From: Bacilli bacterium
Lineage (GTDB): Bacteria; Bacillota_I; Bacilli_A; RF39; UBA660
DNA length: 64,000 bases
Direction of reading: 5' to 3'
Assembly: GCA_900772415.1 (NCBI GenBank)
Contig: CAAHEC010000063.1
Coordinates: 1-64,000 of the forward strand
Position numbers and translations under genes: made by a program. Under the pieces are notes generated by a model. The model worked only from the letters and a program-made list of their open reading frames with translations. It was not told where the DNA came from and ran no database searches. Positions 6,325-13,902 of this stretch are shown piece after piece; the stretch's first letter is position 1; every line of letters begins with the position of its first letter.

Positions 6325-7608
6325 TTACTTTAATTCGATTTTTTCTTTACCACCCATATATGGTTGTAAAACTTTTGGAATATTTACTGTTCCATCTTCA
6401 TTTACATTATTCTCAATTACAGCAATCATCCCACGAGGTGAAGCGATTACTGTGTTGTTAAGTGTTGAAAGTAAATAATTTCCATTTTCACCTTTAGCTT
6501 TAATGCCTAATCTTCTTGCTTGTGCATCACCTAAAGTTGAACAGCTTCCTACTTCAAAATATTTCTTTTGTCTTGGACTCCATGCTTCAACATCACATGA
6601 TTTAACTTTAAGATCTGCAAGATCTCCTGAACAACATTCAAGTGTTCTTACAGGTACATCTAGACTTCTGAAAAATTCAACTGTATAACTCCACATTTTG
6701 TTATACCAATCCATTGCTTCCTCTGGTTTGCATAAAACAACCATTTCTTGTTTTTCAAATTGATGAACTCTATAAAGACCTCTTTCTTCTATACCATGAG
6801 CACCAACTTCTTTTCTAAAACAAGGTGAATAAGATGTTAGAGTAATTGGTAACTCCTCTTCTTTTACAATTTGACCTTTAAATTTACCTATCATTGAATG
6901 CTCAGAAGTACCAATAAGATATAAATCTTCATTTTCTATTTTATACATCATTGCATCCATTTCATCAAAAGACATTACACCATCAACAACATCACTACGA
7001 ATCATAAATGGTGGAATACAATAAGTAAATCCCTTATCAATCATGAAATCCCTAGCATAAGCTATCATGGCTTCATGAAGTCTAGCAATATCTCCTAATA
7101 AATAGTAAAAACCATTACCTGATACTCTTCCAGCAGACTCTTTATCTAATCCTCCTAATCTTTCAATAATATCAGCATGATATGGAATTTCATAATCTGG
7201 AACAACTGGTTCTCCAAATCTTTCAATTTCAACATTTTGTGAATCATCTTTTCCGATTGGAACACTATCATCAATCATTTGTGGAATAACAAGCATCTTT
7301 TCTCTTAGCTTTTCAGACAAGTCATTTTCTTCTTTTTCAATTTCAACAAGTTTTGCGTTTATTTCATTTACTCTTTTTTTCTTCTCTTCTGCTTCTTCTA
7401 ACTTTTTATCCCTCATTAATGATCCAATTTCTCCTGAAGTTGTATTTCTTTCTTGTCTTAATGAGTCCCCTTCTGATTTATATTCTCTTATTTTTTTATC
7501 AAGTTCAATTACTTCATCTACTAATGGTAATTTTTTATCTTGAAATTTCTTTTTTATATTTTCTTTTACCTTTTCTGGATTTTCTCTAACAAATTTTATA
7601 TCTAACAT
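6325..7608 (-). CDS. serS: Seryl-tRNA synthetase, intact copy
   Basis: Class II enzyme that charges tRNA-Ser. 427 aa, the usual length. Residues ~1-110 form the long antiparallel coiled-coil arm that grips the tRNA-Ser variable arm. The catalytic core follows: motif 1 around VSGNGFYYLLGDIARLHEA, the serine-binding TSEHSM loop, motif 2 PCFRKEVGAHGIEERGLYRVHQF, the SCS site (VGSCSTLGDAQARR), and motif 3 TLNNTVIASPRGMIAVIEN with its ATP-binding Arg. AAAGGATG precedes the ATG. It is the last gene of a T-box-led operon behind a second, damaged serS. It is presumably the functional enzyme. Confidence 0.95.
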   Translation of the reverse strand: MLDIKFVRENPEKVKENIKKKFQDKKLPLVDEVIELDKKIREYKSEGDSLRQERNTTSGEIGSLMRDKKLEEAEEKKKRVNEINAKLVEIEKEENDLSEKLREKMLVIPQMIDDSVPIGKDDSQNVEIERFGEPVVPDYEIPYHADIIERLGGLDKESAGRVSGNGFYYLLGDIARLHEAMIAYARDFMIDKGFTYCIPPFMIRSDVVDGVMSFDEMDAMMYKIENEDLYLIGTSEHSMIGKFKGQIVKEEELPITLTSYSPCFRKEVGAHGIEERGLYRVHQFEKQEMVVLCKPEEAMDWYNKMWSYTVEFFRSLDVPVRTLECCSGDLADLKVKSCDVEAWSPRQKKYFEVGSCSTLGDAQARRLGIKAKGENGNYLLSTLNNTVIASPRGMIAVIENNVNEDGTVNIPKVLQPYMGGKEKIELK

Positions 7609-7683
7609 TTTTATTCATCCTTTCATTTATACTTTGATTGATATTAAATTAATTTAGAAAGTTTTGCTATGTATTTTTTCCCC

Positions 7684-7821
7684 TTAAATGCACATAGCTA
7701 CAACTATTTTTAAGTTTTCAACCTTAACTTTTATTCTTCCGTTATTTTTTGTTATATATTTGAAACCATTAAATTCCTTAGTAAATTCAAGGACTTCAAC
7801 GATTCTCTCAAGTGGGTGCAT
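7684..7821 (-). other. Out-of-frame continuation downstream of the damaged serS copy
   Basis: In the frame one base away from that of the upstream serS copy, the sequence stays open for 45 codons from an ATG at 7821 to a TAA at 7684. It starts MHPLERIVEVLEF. A weak match to the helix after motif 3 (IVEVLE against IAVIEN) can be imagined. The rest does not clearly resemble the SerRS C-terminus. It has no ribosome-binding site. Either a single-base slip separates it from serS, or the 3' end was replaced by other DNA. Confidence 0.35.
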
Positions 7822-8993
7822 ATTGAAACTACGAGGTTGTTTAAAGTATGTGCAAATTCTTTTGTTCCATCAGATTTTTTATAACGTATACCAAGTCTTC
7901 TTGCTTGTGCATCAGTAAGGTTAGAACATGAACACACCTCAAAGTATTTTTGTTGTCTAGGACTCCAAGCTTCTATGTCACAAGATCTATATTTAAGATC
8001 TGCTAAATCTCCAGAACAGCAAACAAGTTTTCTAACTGGAATATCAAGACTTCTAAATAATTCTACTGAATAATTCCACATCTTGTTATACCAAGATTCA
8101 CTATCTTCTGGTTTACATACTACTACCATTTCTTGCTTTTCAAATTGATGAATTCTATATACTCCGCGCTCTTCTATTCCGTGTGCTCCAACTTCTTTTC
8201 TAAAGCAAGGAGAATATGATGTCATGGTAATTGGAAGCATATCTTCCGTTAATAATTGATCTTTAAACTTAGCTATCATAGAGTGTTCTGACGTACCTAT
8301 TAAGTATAAATCTTCACCTTCTATTTTATACATCATAGCTTCTTTTTCTTCAAATGACATAACCCCATCAACTGCGTCAGAATGAATCATATATGGAGGA
8401 ATGCAGTAAGTAAATCCTTTATCTATCATAAAGTCTCTTGCGTAAGCTAATACAGCTGAATGAAGACGTGCAATATCTCCCATTAAATAGTAAAAACCAT
8501 TACCAGATACTCTTGCAGCAGCATCCTTATCTAATCCATTAAAAGAAGCCATTATATCTGAATGATAAGGAATTTCAAAATTAGGCACTTTTGGTTCTCC
8601 AAATCTTTTTTCTTCAACGTTTTTAGAGTCATCTTCTCCAATTGGAACGTCGCTTGCTATTATGTTTGGTATTATCATCATTCTTTCTTTTATTTCTTTT
8701 TCTAACCTTTCCTCTTCTCTTTCAAGTTCTGGAATAGATTCTTTAATTGATGCTACTTCATCTTTTATTTTATTTGCACCATCTATATCTTTATTACGCA
8801 TAAGATTACCAATTTCTTTACTTAAAGAGTTAATCTTACTTCTTTTTTCATCAGCTTCTGTTTTTACTTTACGATACTTTATATCCATATCATAAACTTC
8901 ATCAACAAGTGGTAATTTCTTATCTTGAAACTTCTTTCTAATATTTTCTTTTACTAATTCTTTATTTTCTCTTATTAATTTAATATCTATCAT
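7752..8993 (-). CDS. serS: Seryl-tRNA synthetase, second copy with broken C-terminus
   Basis: 413 aa, closely similar to the downstream serS over residues 1-388 (same coiled-coil arm, VSGNGFYYLMGDIARLH, TSEHSM, PCFRKEVGAHGIEERG, CSCSNLTDAQARR). After TLNNLVV it departs into an unrelated tail (SICTHLRESLKS...), losing the motif 3 Arg that the intact copy has in ASPRGM. A frame one base away remains open beyond this point. As read it should be unable to bind ATP normally, so it is likely a decaying duplicate, unless a frameshift restores it or the break is an assembly error. The start overlaps the GNAT stop (ATGA), with AAAGGAG upstream. Confidence 0.85.
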   Translation of the reverse strand: MIDIKLIRENKELVKENIRKKFQDKKLPLVDEVYDMDIKYRKVKTEADEKRSKINSLSKEIGNLMRNKDIDGANKIKDEVASIKESIPELEREEERLEKEIKERMMIIPNIIASDVPIGEDDSKNVEEKRFGEPKVPNFEIPYHSDIMASFNGLDKDAAARVSGNGFYYLMGDIARLHSAVLAYARDFMIDKGFTYCIPPYMIHSDAVDGVMSFEEKEAMMYKIEGEDLYLIGTSEHSMIAKFKDQLLTEDMLPITMTSYSPCFRKEVGAHGIEERGVYRIHQFEKQEMVVVCKPEDSESWYNKMWNYSVELFRSLDIPVRKLVCCSGDLADLKYRSCDIEAWSPRQQKYFEVCSCSNLTDAQARRLGIRYKKSDGTKEFAHTLNNLVVSICTHLRESLKSLNLLRNLMVSNI

Positions 8994-9427
8994 TTTCTTT
9001 TTTCTCCTTTATTATTTTTTATCATGTACATATTAGCATACTTATATTTTCCATCCAAACTAAATATGTATTTTTTAGGTATTTCAACCATTTTATGAAA
9101 AACGGCTCCACAATTAATAGCAGTTTTAATGGATGCCTTATTATTTGGCAATATTGAAATAAATAAATCCATTTCTGATATTTTAAATACGTTTTGTGCG
9201 AGTAATTTTAATGCTTTTGTAGCATAATTATTACCTCTATATTCCTCAAAAACATTATATTCAACGTTTCCAGTTACATCATCATAACTATGATTAAATA
9301 TAATATTTCCAACTACTTCATTTTCTTTATTTATAATCTCAAATAAATCACTTGTTCCATAATGCCAATCTGGCATCACTAAAGATATTTCATCGTTTTT
9401 TGCTAAAACATATGAAAAAGATTCCAC
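8990..9427 (-). CDS. GNAT-family acetyltransferase in the serine T-box operon
   Basis: 145 aa. The GNAT fold shows in the beta strand VVGNIIFNHSYDD, the central YNVFEEYRGNNYATKALKLL (acetyl-CoA pyrophosphate loop, variant R-G-N-N-Y-A, then helix), and SILPNNKASIKTAINCGAVFHKMV, the N-x-A-S-x-x-x-A signature of RimJ/RimL-like enzymes. The start is GTG behind AAAGGGTGATG. It is the first gene after the T-box leader and overlaps serS by ATGA, so its expression is tied to uncharged tRNA-Ser. The substrate is unknown; serine-related chemistry or modification of a serine-containing antibiotic are guesses. It is paralogous to the GNAT gene at 9690. Confidence 0.85.
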   Translation of the reverse strand: MESFSYVLAKNDEISLVMPDWHYGTSDLFEIINKENEVVGNIIFNHSYDDVTGNVEYNVFEEYRGNNYATKALKLLAQNVFKISEMDLFISILPNNKASIKTAINCGAVFHKMVEIPKKYIFSLDGKYKYANMYMIKNNKGEKRK

Positions 9428-9445
9428 ACCATCACCCTTTCAAAT

Positions 9446-9642
9446 AAAAAAGAATAAACCTAAATGTTGGAGTGATATTAACCACGGTGCCATCCAAGCT
9501 TATTCTTAATTTACATAACGGTATTATCCGCAGATGCTTTTACATCCGTCTTAGAAGTAGATTCATCAGCGACTATTTATTGCCTTCCATCAAACAGCAA
9601 CTTTCTATAAAATAATTATGCTAATTACTAATCTTCATCATC
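9446..9642 (-). promoter_or_regulatory. T-box riboswitch leader, serine specifier (UCU)
   Basis: Read on the minus strand. Stem I opens with GATGATGAAG and an AGTA element; GAAG and TTAGC pair with CTTC and GCTGA on the far side. The specifier loop contains GAATCTAC with UCU (9561-9559) followed by A, a serine codon. The distal GTTGCTG...GATGGAAGGC resembles the Stem I loop motifs. The T-box proper is ATGGCACCGTGG (TGGCACCG at 9492-9485); its UGGC pairs with the GCCA end of tRNA-Ser (discriminator G). A competing terminator joins AAGAATAAGCTT (9507-9496) with AGGTTTATTCTT (9461-9450), then a T-run. Uncharged tRNA-Ser should stabilise the antiterminator. Confidence 0.9.
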
Positions 9643-9689
9643 AATTTAAATATACTTTAAATATACATTAATAAATCTAAATTGTCAAT

Positions 9690-10139
9690 TTATTTTATTA
9701 TTTTACCGAGATTATATTCATAAACAAAATAATTATATGAATAACAATTTTCTTTATCTAGAACATACTTTTCTTCAAGTGTTCCTTTTTTTACTAGCCT
9801 AGCTCCAAAACTAGTAGCAGTTTTAATAGAAGCAATATTATCTTCAAATATGTTTATTATCATTTTTTCTTTTTTACCTTCTAATATTTTCTTTAAAAGT
9901 GTTAAAGCTTTTACAGCATAATTATGCCCCTGATAATTTTTATATATACAATAGCCTATATTGCCATGTTTTTCAACATTCCTATAAGTATCATCATATA
10001 TAATCTCACCAATTATAATATCGGTATCATGCAAAGTAATATAAAACCAAAAATCATCTTCAGAATCACTATCAAATCCAAAAGGTCTTACTAGATCTAT
10101 AACGCCATCTGTTATAGCAACTTCAAACTTTTTATTCAT
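9690..10139 (-). CDS. GNAT-family acetyltransferase
   Basis: 149 aa, same architecture as the GNAT gene after the T-box: a strand IIGEIIYDD, central IGYCIYKNYQGHNYAVKALTLL with the acetyl-CoA loop (Q-G-H-N-Y-A), and NIFEDNIASIKTATSFGARLVKKG. The two are probably an old tandem duplication, now well diverged. It starts one base past the yebC stop and therefore rides on the yebC transcript. The T-box leader lies about 50 bases downstream and begins the next unit. The substrate is unknown. Confidence 0.85.
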   Translation of the reverse strand: MNKKFEVAITDGVIDLVRPFGFDSDSEDDFWFYITLHDTDIIIGEIIYDDTYRNVEKHGNIGYCIYKNYQGHNYAVKALTLLKKILEGKKEKMIINIFEDNIASIKTATSFGARLVKKGTLEEKYVLDKENCYSYNYFVYEYNLGKIIK

Positions 10140-10140
10140 A

Positions 10141-10854
10141 TTATATTACTACATTATGATATACTTTTTGTACATCCTCAACGTCATCTAACATACTAAT
10201 TAATTTATCAAAATTTTCTTTATCTTCACCTTCTAACAAAACTGTTTCATTAGGAAGATAAGTTACTTCGTCAACTATAAACTCTACGTCAGGCTTCATA
10301 TTTGTTAAAGCATCTTTTATCTTATATAAATCAGAAGGATCACCGTATATACTTACATTATCATCAGCAGCATCTATTTCTTTAGCGTCTACTTCGCCCA
10401 TTAATAATGCTTCTATAACCTCATCTTCAGTCATATTTTTTACAACTATCACTGATAAATGTTCATACATGTGACTAACGCATCCTGAAACTCCCATTTT
10501 AGCTTTGGACTTAGTAAAAGCATTTCTAACTAAACTTACGGTTCTATTTACGTTATCAGTTAAGCAGTCTACCATAACGGTTGCACCACCTGATGCAAAC
10601 CCTTCATATCTAACAGATGTATAACTTTCATCTGCCCCACTATTTACCTTGTCAATTGCCCTTTTAATTACGTCTGCTGGAACTTGCTCTTTTTTAGCTT
10701 TCTCAATTAAGTGTCTTAAATTTAAATTACCATTTGGATCTGTACCACCTTGTTTTGCAACACTATATATTTCTTTTGCATAACTTGAATACACCTTAGC
10801 TTTTGCTGCACCTGTTTTAGCCTTACTAGCAGCTATATTTGGAAATCTTCCCAC
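10141..10854 (-). CDS. yebC: YebC/PmpR-family protein
   Basis: 237 aa, full length for the family. It opens with GRFPNIAASKAKTGAAKAK in place of the usual MGR-N-x-x-x-K-K-x-K-D, then IYSVAKQGGTDPNGN, LRHLIEKAKKEQVPADVI, the hallmark RYEGFASGGATVMVDCLTDNVNRT, and a C-terminal Glu-rich half (DAADDNVSIYGDPSDLYKIKDAL). Family members bind DNA as regulators or, as shown more recently, act on ribosomes at poly-proline stalls. The start is a GTG with GAGGTGATAAAT upstream; a GTG three codons earlier lacks spacing. A good promoter lies just ahead. Confidence 0.95.
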   Translation of the reverse strand: MGRFPNIAASKAKTGAAKAKVYSSYAKEIYSVAKQGGTDPNGNLNLRHLIEKAKKEQVPADVIKRAIDKVNSGADESYTSVRYEGFASGGATVMVDCLTDNVNRTVSLVRNAFTKSKAKMGVSGCVSHMYEHLSVIVVKNMTEDEVIEALLMGEVDAKEIDAADDNVSIYGDPSDLYKIKDALTNMKPDVEFIVDEVTYLPNETVLLEGEDKENFDKLISMLDDVEDVQKVYHNVVI

Positions 10855-10879
10855 ATTTATCACCTCTATACATTTATAT

Positions 10880-10908
10880 ATTCTACTTTATTTTATATTA
10901 TTTTTCAA
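10880..10908 (-). promoter_or_regulatory. Promoter of yebC
   Basis: Minus-strand TTGAAA (10908-10903), 17-base spacer, TAGAAT (10885-10880), about 25 bases upstream of the yebC start. Confidence 0.7.
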
Positions 10909-10962
10909 GGTTTATGTTTAAATTTGAAAATACCCACTCATAATAAAGCTAAGGAGATTTAT

Positions 10963-11403
10963 ATGATAAAGGTACTAGAAAAAGACTATCTAGATGATAA
11001 ATTTATAATTAAACAATTTTTATATAATATAAAAATCAAAGAAAATATTTTCTTTGATAAAAAAGATACATACTATTTTGGTAATTATAAGGAAGAAAAA
11101 TTAGATATTATAAAACAAAAAGTAAATAAAAATAAAAAAAGAATAATAAAAGCTATTGAAAATGGTACGAAGTTTATAATATATGGTAATAGCATCAATA
11201 TATTTAATAACTCTTTTAATCATAATAATATAAATTTATTTACTTCATATAGTGAAAATAGTTTTAAAAATAAATTTGGTAAATTAGTTATAAAGAAAAA
11301 ATATAAAAACAAAAACATTAAAGTTGTAGAAAATATCAATAAATGCATTACATCTGAGAACTTTAGATATAAAAATTTAATATGCATAAAAAAAGAAAGT
11401 TAA
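10963..11403 (+). CDS. Hypothetical protein, possibly a degenerate glutamine-amidotransferase-like domain
   Basis: 146 aa from the ATG behind AAGGAG; an earlier in-frame ATG has no ribosome-binding site. It is Lys/Asn/Ile-rich. The middle (YYFGNYKEEKLDIIK, KRIIKAIENGTKFIIYGNSINIF) follows the order of GatD/CobQ-type amidotransferases: a glycine loop, a helix with NKK, an IENG turn, then the strand before the nucleophile. Where they have C-G-G, this protein has Y-G-N, so it would lack catalysis. The resemblance is by eye and weak. It converges with the FtsW-like gene over a shared terminator. Confidence 0.6.
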   Translation: MIKVLEKDYLDDKFIIKQFLYNIKIKENIFFDKKDTYYFGNYKEEKLDIIKQKVNKNKKRIIKAIENGTKFIIYGNSINIFNNSFNHNNINLFTSYSENSFKNKFGKLVIKKKYKNKNIKVVENINKCITSENFRYKNLICIKKES

Positions 11404-11416
11404 AAAACTTTCTTAT
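11393..11416. terminator. Bidirectional terminator
   Basis: AAGAAAGTT/AACTTTCTT perfect 9-bp stem, loop AAAA, between two convergent genes; it overlaps both stop regions. Confidence 0.65.
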
Positions 11417-12555
11417 CTTACTAAATGCTTTTGTTCAAATATTTTATTTTCTACCGCAACTCTTTGAACAAATGCCAAACATACTAAAAGGTTTATCATA
11501 AATGAACCACCATATGAATAAAACGGAAGAGGAACACCAGTAAGAGGCATAAGTCCAAACGCACCTCCGAGATTAATTATCACATGAAGGCATATATAAG
11601 ATGCAACCCCATAGCATATTATCATACCCTGTAAATTATATGATCTTTTACCTATTAATACTATTCTCCATACTATTATAAAGTAAATTAAAATAATAGC
11701 AACACCAACCAACAAGCCCATTTCTTCAATTATTATGGCAAAAATAAAATCCGTATGTGCCTCAGGCAAATATAAATATTTTTGTTTACTATTACCATAT
11801 CCACTACCAAAAAGTCCACCACTATTTATCGCAATATAGCCATTACATACCTGATATCCTGTTTTTTCCCTATATCTTGAACATGGATTTTTAAAATCAA
11901 ATCTACTTTTTTGGTTATCACTAAGACCCTTGCCAGTAAATACCATAGCTAAAACTAAAACAAGTACCGAAATAAGGGTAAATAAAGACATTATAAGTTT
12001 TGTCTTACGATCAAAAGGAACAATTAAAAATATAACACCAGTTATTCCGGCTAATATCATCATTGTACCAAAGTCAGGTTGTTTATAAATTAAAGCCATG
12101 CATATTAAAGAAAATATAAATGGTGCAACCTTCATAGTATTACTTATTTCTCTTTTTTTCATTAAATTTTCAAATGTAACTGCAAGAAATAAAATAAGAA
12201 TGGTTTTAGCAAATTCACTTGGTTGAATACCAATACTTCCTATATAAATCCAACCAGTTATACCCTTTATTACATCTCCTTTTAATAAAACATATAAAAG
12301 GGCACCTATAACACCTATGACTCCTAAATATATTAGTGGCTTCCATCTTTTTATTGGTTTTTTTATTATAAAAAATGATAAAAATAATCCAAGTAAAATA
12401 AATATTAATTGTCTTTTAAAATAATAATAACTATCAGAAAGTTTCATATATGCTTTTAAGCTAGATGCAGAACCTACCATTAAAAGGCCAAATATTAAAC
12501 TTATAAAAATTAAAATTAAAAGTGGTTTATCTACCTTGTTAAATACTTTTTTCAT
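11413..12555 (-). CDS. FtsW/RodA/SpoVE-family peptidoglycan glycosyltransferase
   Basis: 380 aa SEDS protein with about ten membrane segments. It polymerises lipid II in septal or lateral wall synthesis together with a class B PBP. Family marks are GWIYIGSIGIQPSEFAK, KQPDFGTMMIL, the large extracellular loop with YQVCNGYIAINSGGLFGSGYGNS and LPEAHTDFIFAIIIEEMG, and the C-terminal GLMPLTGVPLPFYSYGGS. The Asp of EAHTDFIFA corresponds to the conserved catalytic region. The start is taken at MKKVFNK, behind AGGTGAT; the in-frame 23 residues upstream have no ribosome-binding site. FtsW versus RodA cannot be settled from motifs here. Confidence 0.92.
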   Translation of the reverse strand: MKKVFNKVDKPLLILIFISLIFGLLMVGSASSLKAYMKLSDSYYYFKRQLIFILLGLFLSFFIIKKPIKRWKPLIYLGVIGVIGALLYVLLKGDVIKGITGWIYIGSIGIQPSEFAKTILILFLAVTFENLMKKREISNTMKVAPFIFSLICMALIYKQPDFGTMMILAGITGVIFLIVPFDRKTKLIMSLFTLISVLVLVLAMVFTGKGLSDNQKSRFDFKNPCSRYREKTGYQVCNGYIAINSGGLFGSGYGNSKQKYLYLPEAHTDFIFAIIIEEMGLLVGVAIILIYFIIVWRIVLIGKRSYNLQGMIICYGVASYICLHVIINLGGAFGLMPLTGVPLPFYSYGGSFMINLLVCLAFVQRVAVENKIFEQKHLVR

Positions 12556-12628
12556 TTTATCACCTATTATTAATATAATAACATATTTTTTTATTTTTTT
12601 TAATATAGGTATTTTATATAACACAAGC

Positions 12629-12657
12629 TTTACGTTTAGAGTAAACTATAGTAGATA
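12629..12657 (+). promoter_or_regulatory. Promoter of the YjcZ-like gene
   Basis: TTTACG, 17-base spacer, TAGATA, about 25 bases upstream of the start codon. Confidence 0.5.
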
Positions 12658-12681
12658 TTTATAAAAGGAGGAATAGATAGT

Positions 12682-12858
12682 ATGTACTATTATGGATATC
12701 AAGGCAGTTATGGATATAATTCTCCATGCTGCGGTGGTTACACATACCCACAATATGGTTATCAACAAGGCGGTAGTGGATATGGAGCAGCTATTATATT
12801 AGTTCTATTTATCTTGCTTGTTATAGTTATTGGAGCAAGATGGATAGGAAATAATTAG
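12682..12858 (+). CDS. YjcZ-like small Gly/Tyr-rich single-span membrane protein, 58 aa
   Basis: The first ~32 residues are Tyr/Gly/Gln-rich with an adjacent Cys pair (YYYGYQGSYGYN, CCGG). Then comes one membrane helix, AAIILVLFILLVIVIGA, and a short RWIGNN tail. This layout (Gly/Tyr head, A-x-I-x-V-L-F-I-L-L-x-I-V-G helix) is that of the YjcZ/SscA family of tiny Bacillus proteins, some linked to spore assembly. AAAGGAGG sits nine bases ahead of the ATG. It has its own promoter and a perfect terminator whose stem begins in the stop codon, so it is a compact, real gene. I see no other sporulation gene in the window. Confidence 0.8.
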   Translation: MYYYGYQGSYGYNSPCCGGYTYPQYGYQQGGSGYGAAIILVLFILLVIVIGARWIGNN

Positions 12859-12883
12859 GAAAGTTTTACTTTCCTTTTTTTTT
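12858..12883 (+). terminator. Intrinsic terminator
   Basis: GGAAAG-TTTTA-CTTTCC followed by nine T; the stem starts with the last base of the TAG stop. Confidence 0.9.
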
Positions 12884-12884
12884 A

Positions 12885-12893
12885 TGGTAGAAT
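12885..12893 (+). promoter_or_regulatory. Extended -10 of def
   Basis: TGGTAGAAT, about 22 bases ahead of the def ATG. Confidence 0.45.
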
Positions 12894-12915
12894 AACCTGT
12901 GTTTAGAGGTGTATT

Positions 12916-13464
12916 ATGTTTAGAAATTTTAAAATATTAGATGAAAAAGATAAACGTTTAAGAATGACAAGTAAGGAAGTTACATTTCCACTTTCAAAAG
13001 AAGAAAAACAAACTATTAAAGATGTTATGACTTATTTAAAATATAGTCAGATAGAAAAATATGCAGAAAAATATAACTTAAGGGCTGGCTGGGGAATGAG
13101 TGCAGTTCAAATAGGCATTCTTAAAAGATGGTTTGTAATAGTTGAAGAACAAGAAGATAAAACTTTTAAAAATTATTTTTTTGCAAACCCAAAAATAATT
13201 AGTAATAGTGCTGAAAAAATATATGTTGAGCAGGGTGAGGGCTGTTTAAGTGTAAATCGTGAAGTTGTTGGTATTGTACCTAGATATGCAAGAGTAACAG
13301 TAGAAGCATATGATATAAATGGCAATAAATTTAAAATGAGACTAAGAGAGGATTTAGCTGTTTGTATTCAACATGAAACAGATCATTTAAATGGTATATT
13401 GTTTATTGACAAAATAGATAAAAAAAATCCATTTAAGGACGCAGAAAAATATAGAGCAATATAA
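12916..13464 (+). CDS. def: Peptide deformylase
   Basis: 182 aa metalloenzyme that removes the formyl group from nascent N-termini. All three family motifs are present: motif I GWGMSAVQIG (normally GxGxAAxQ, here S for the first A), motif II GEGCLS with the metal-binding Cys, and motif III CIQHETDHLNG with the two His and the catalytic Glu. The length and the KMRLREDLAVC region fit the longer Gram-positive (type 2) form. AGAGGTG precedes the ATG. It is a single-gene unit with its own promoter and terminator. Confidence 0.96.
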   Translation: MFRNFKILDEKDKRLRMTSKEVTFPLSKEEKQTIKDVMTYLKYSQIEKYAEKYNLRAGWGMSAVQIGILKRWFVIVEEQEDKTFKNYFFANPKIISNSAEKIYVEQGEGCLSVNREVVGIVPRYARVTVEAYDINGNKFKMRLREDLAVCIQHETDHLNGILFIDKIDKKNPFKDAEKYRAI

Positions 13465-13492
13465 AAATACAAGAAAATTCTCGTATTTTTTT
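13463..13492 (+). terminator. Intrinsic terminator of def
   Basis: AAAATAC/GTATTTT stem with an inner AGAA/TTCT extension, ending in a T7 run. Confidence 0.75.
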
Positions 13493-13871
13493 ATGGCCTT
13501 AAAAAATATAACTTTGGTACGTTTCTAAGTAACATGTAAATTAATAATGTTAAAACTAAAACTATTAGCACTTTGTAATTTAAAAATTCTTTTTTACCAG
13601 TTTTTATATAAAGTATTACAAAATAAATTAAATATATTAAAAATAGAATTAGCAATATAAACACAAGTGGATTATACTTAAATGCTTCTTTAAACTTAAG
13701 CTTAAAAATACATTTTAGCATTCTAGTTGTACCACATCCCACGCAGTAAATATTAAATAAATTTCTAAATATACATTTAAAATGTATAATATCAAGTACT
13801 TTAATTGAAATTATTAACGCTAAGAAAAAAATAATAACAAACACTAATACTTTAAATATTCTTTTTATCAT
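13491..13871 (-). CDS. DUF2752-family membrane protein
   Basis: 126 aa with three hydrophobic segments. Between the first and second lies CIFRNLFNIYCVGCGTTRM, the C-x-G-C-G-x-T-R pattern of DUF2752, followed by FKEAFKYNPLVF as in the family. The function of the family is unknown; the paired Cys may bind metal or form a redox pair at the membrane face. The gene follows a zinc-ribbon membrane protein by about 30 bases. Such pairing of DUF2752 with small zinc-ribbon or DUF4190-type proteins is common in Bacillota. There is no clear ribosome-binding site. Confidence 0.85.
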   Translation of the reverse strand: MIKRIFKVLVFVIIFFLALIISIKVLDIIHFKCIFRNLFNIYCVGCGTTRMLKCIFKLKFKEAFKYNPLVFILLILFLIYLIYFVILYIKTGKKEFLNYKVLIVLVLTLLIYMLLRNVPKLYFLRP

Positions 13872-13902
13872 ATTATTTAAAAAAATTATGAATTATTATA
13901 AT

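Noticed and set aside
7801..7880. CRISPR-repeat-like string near the serS break (ATTGAAAC-like)
   Set aside because: Occurs once and lies within coding sequence; no second copy found.
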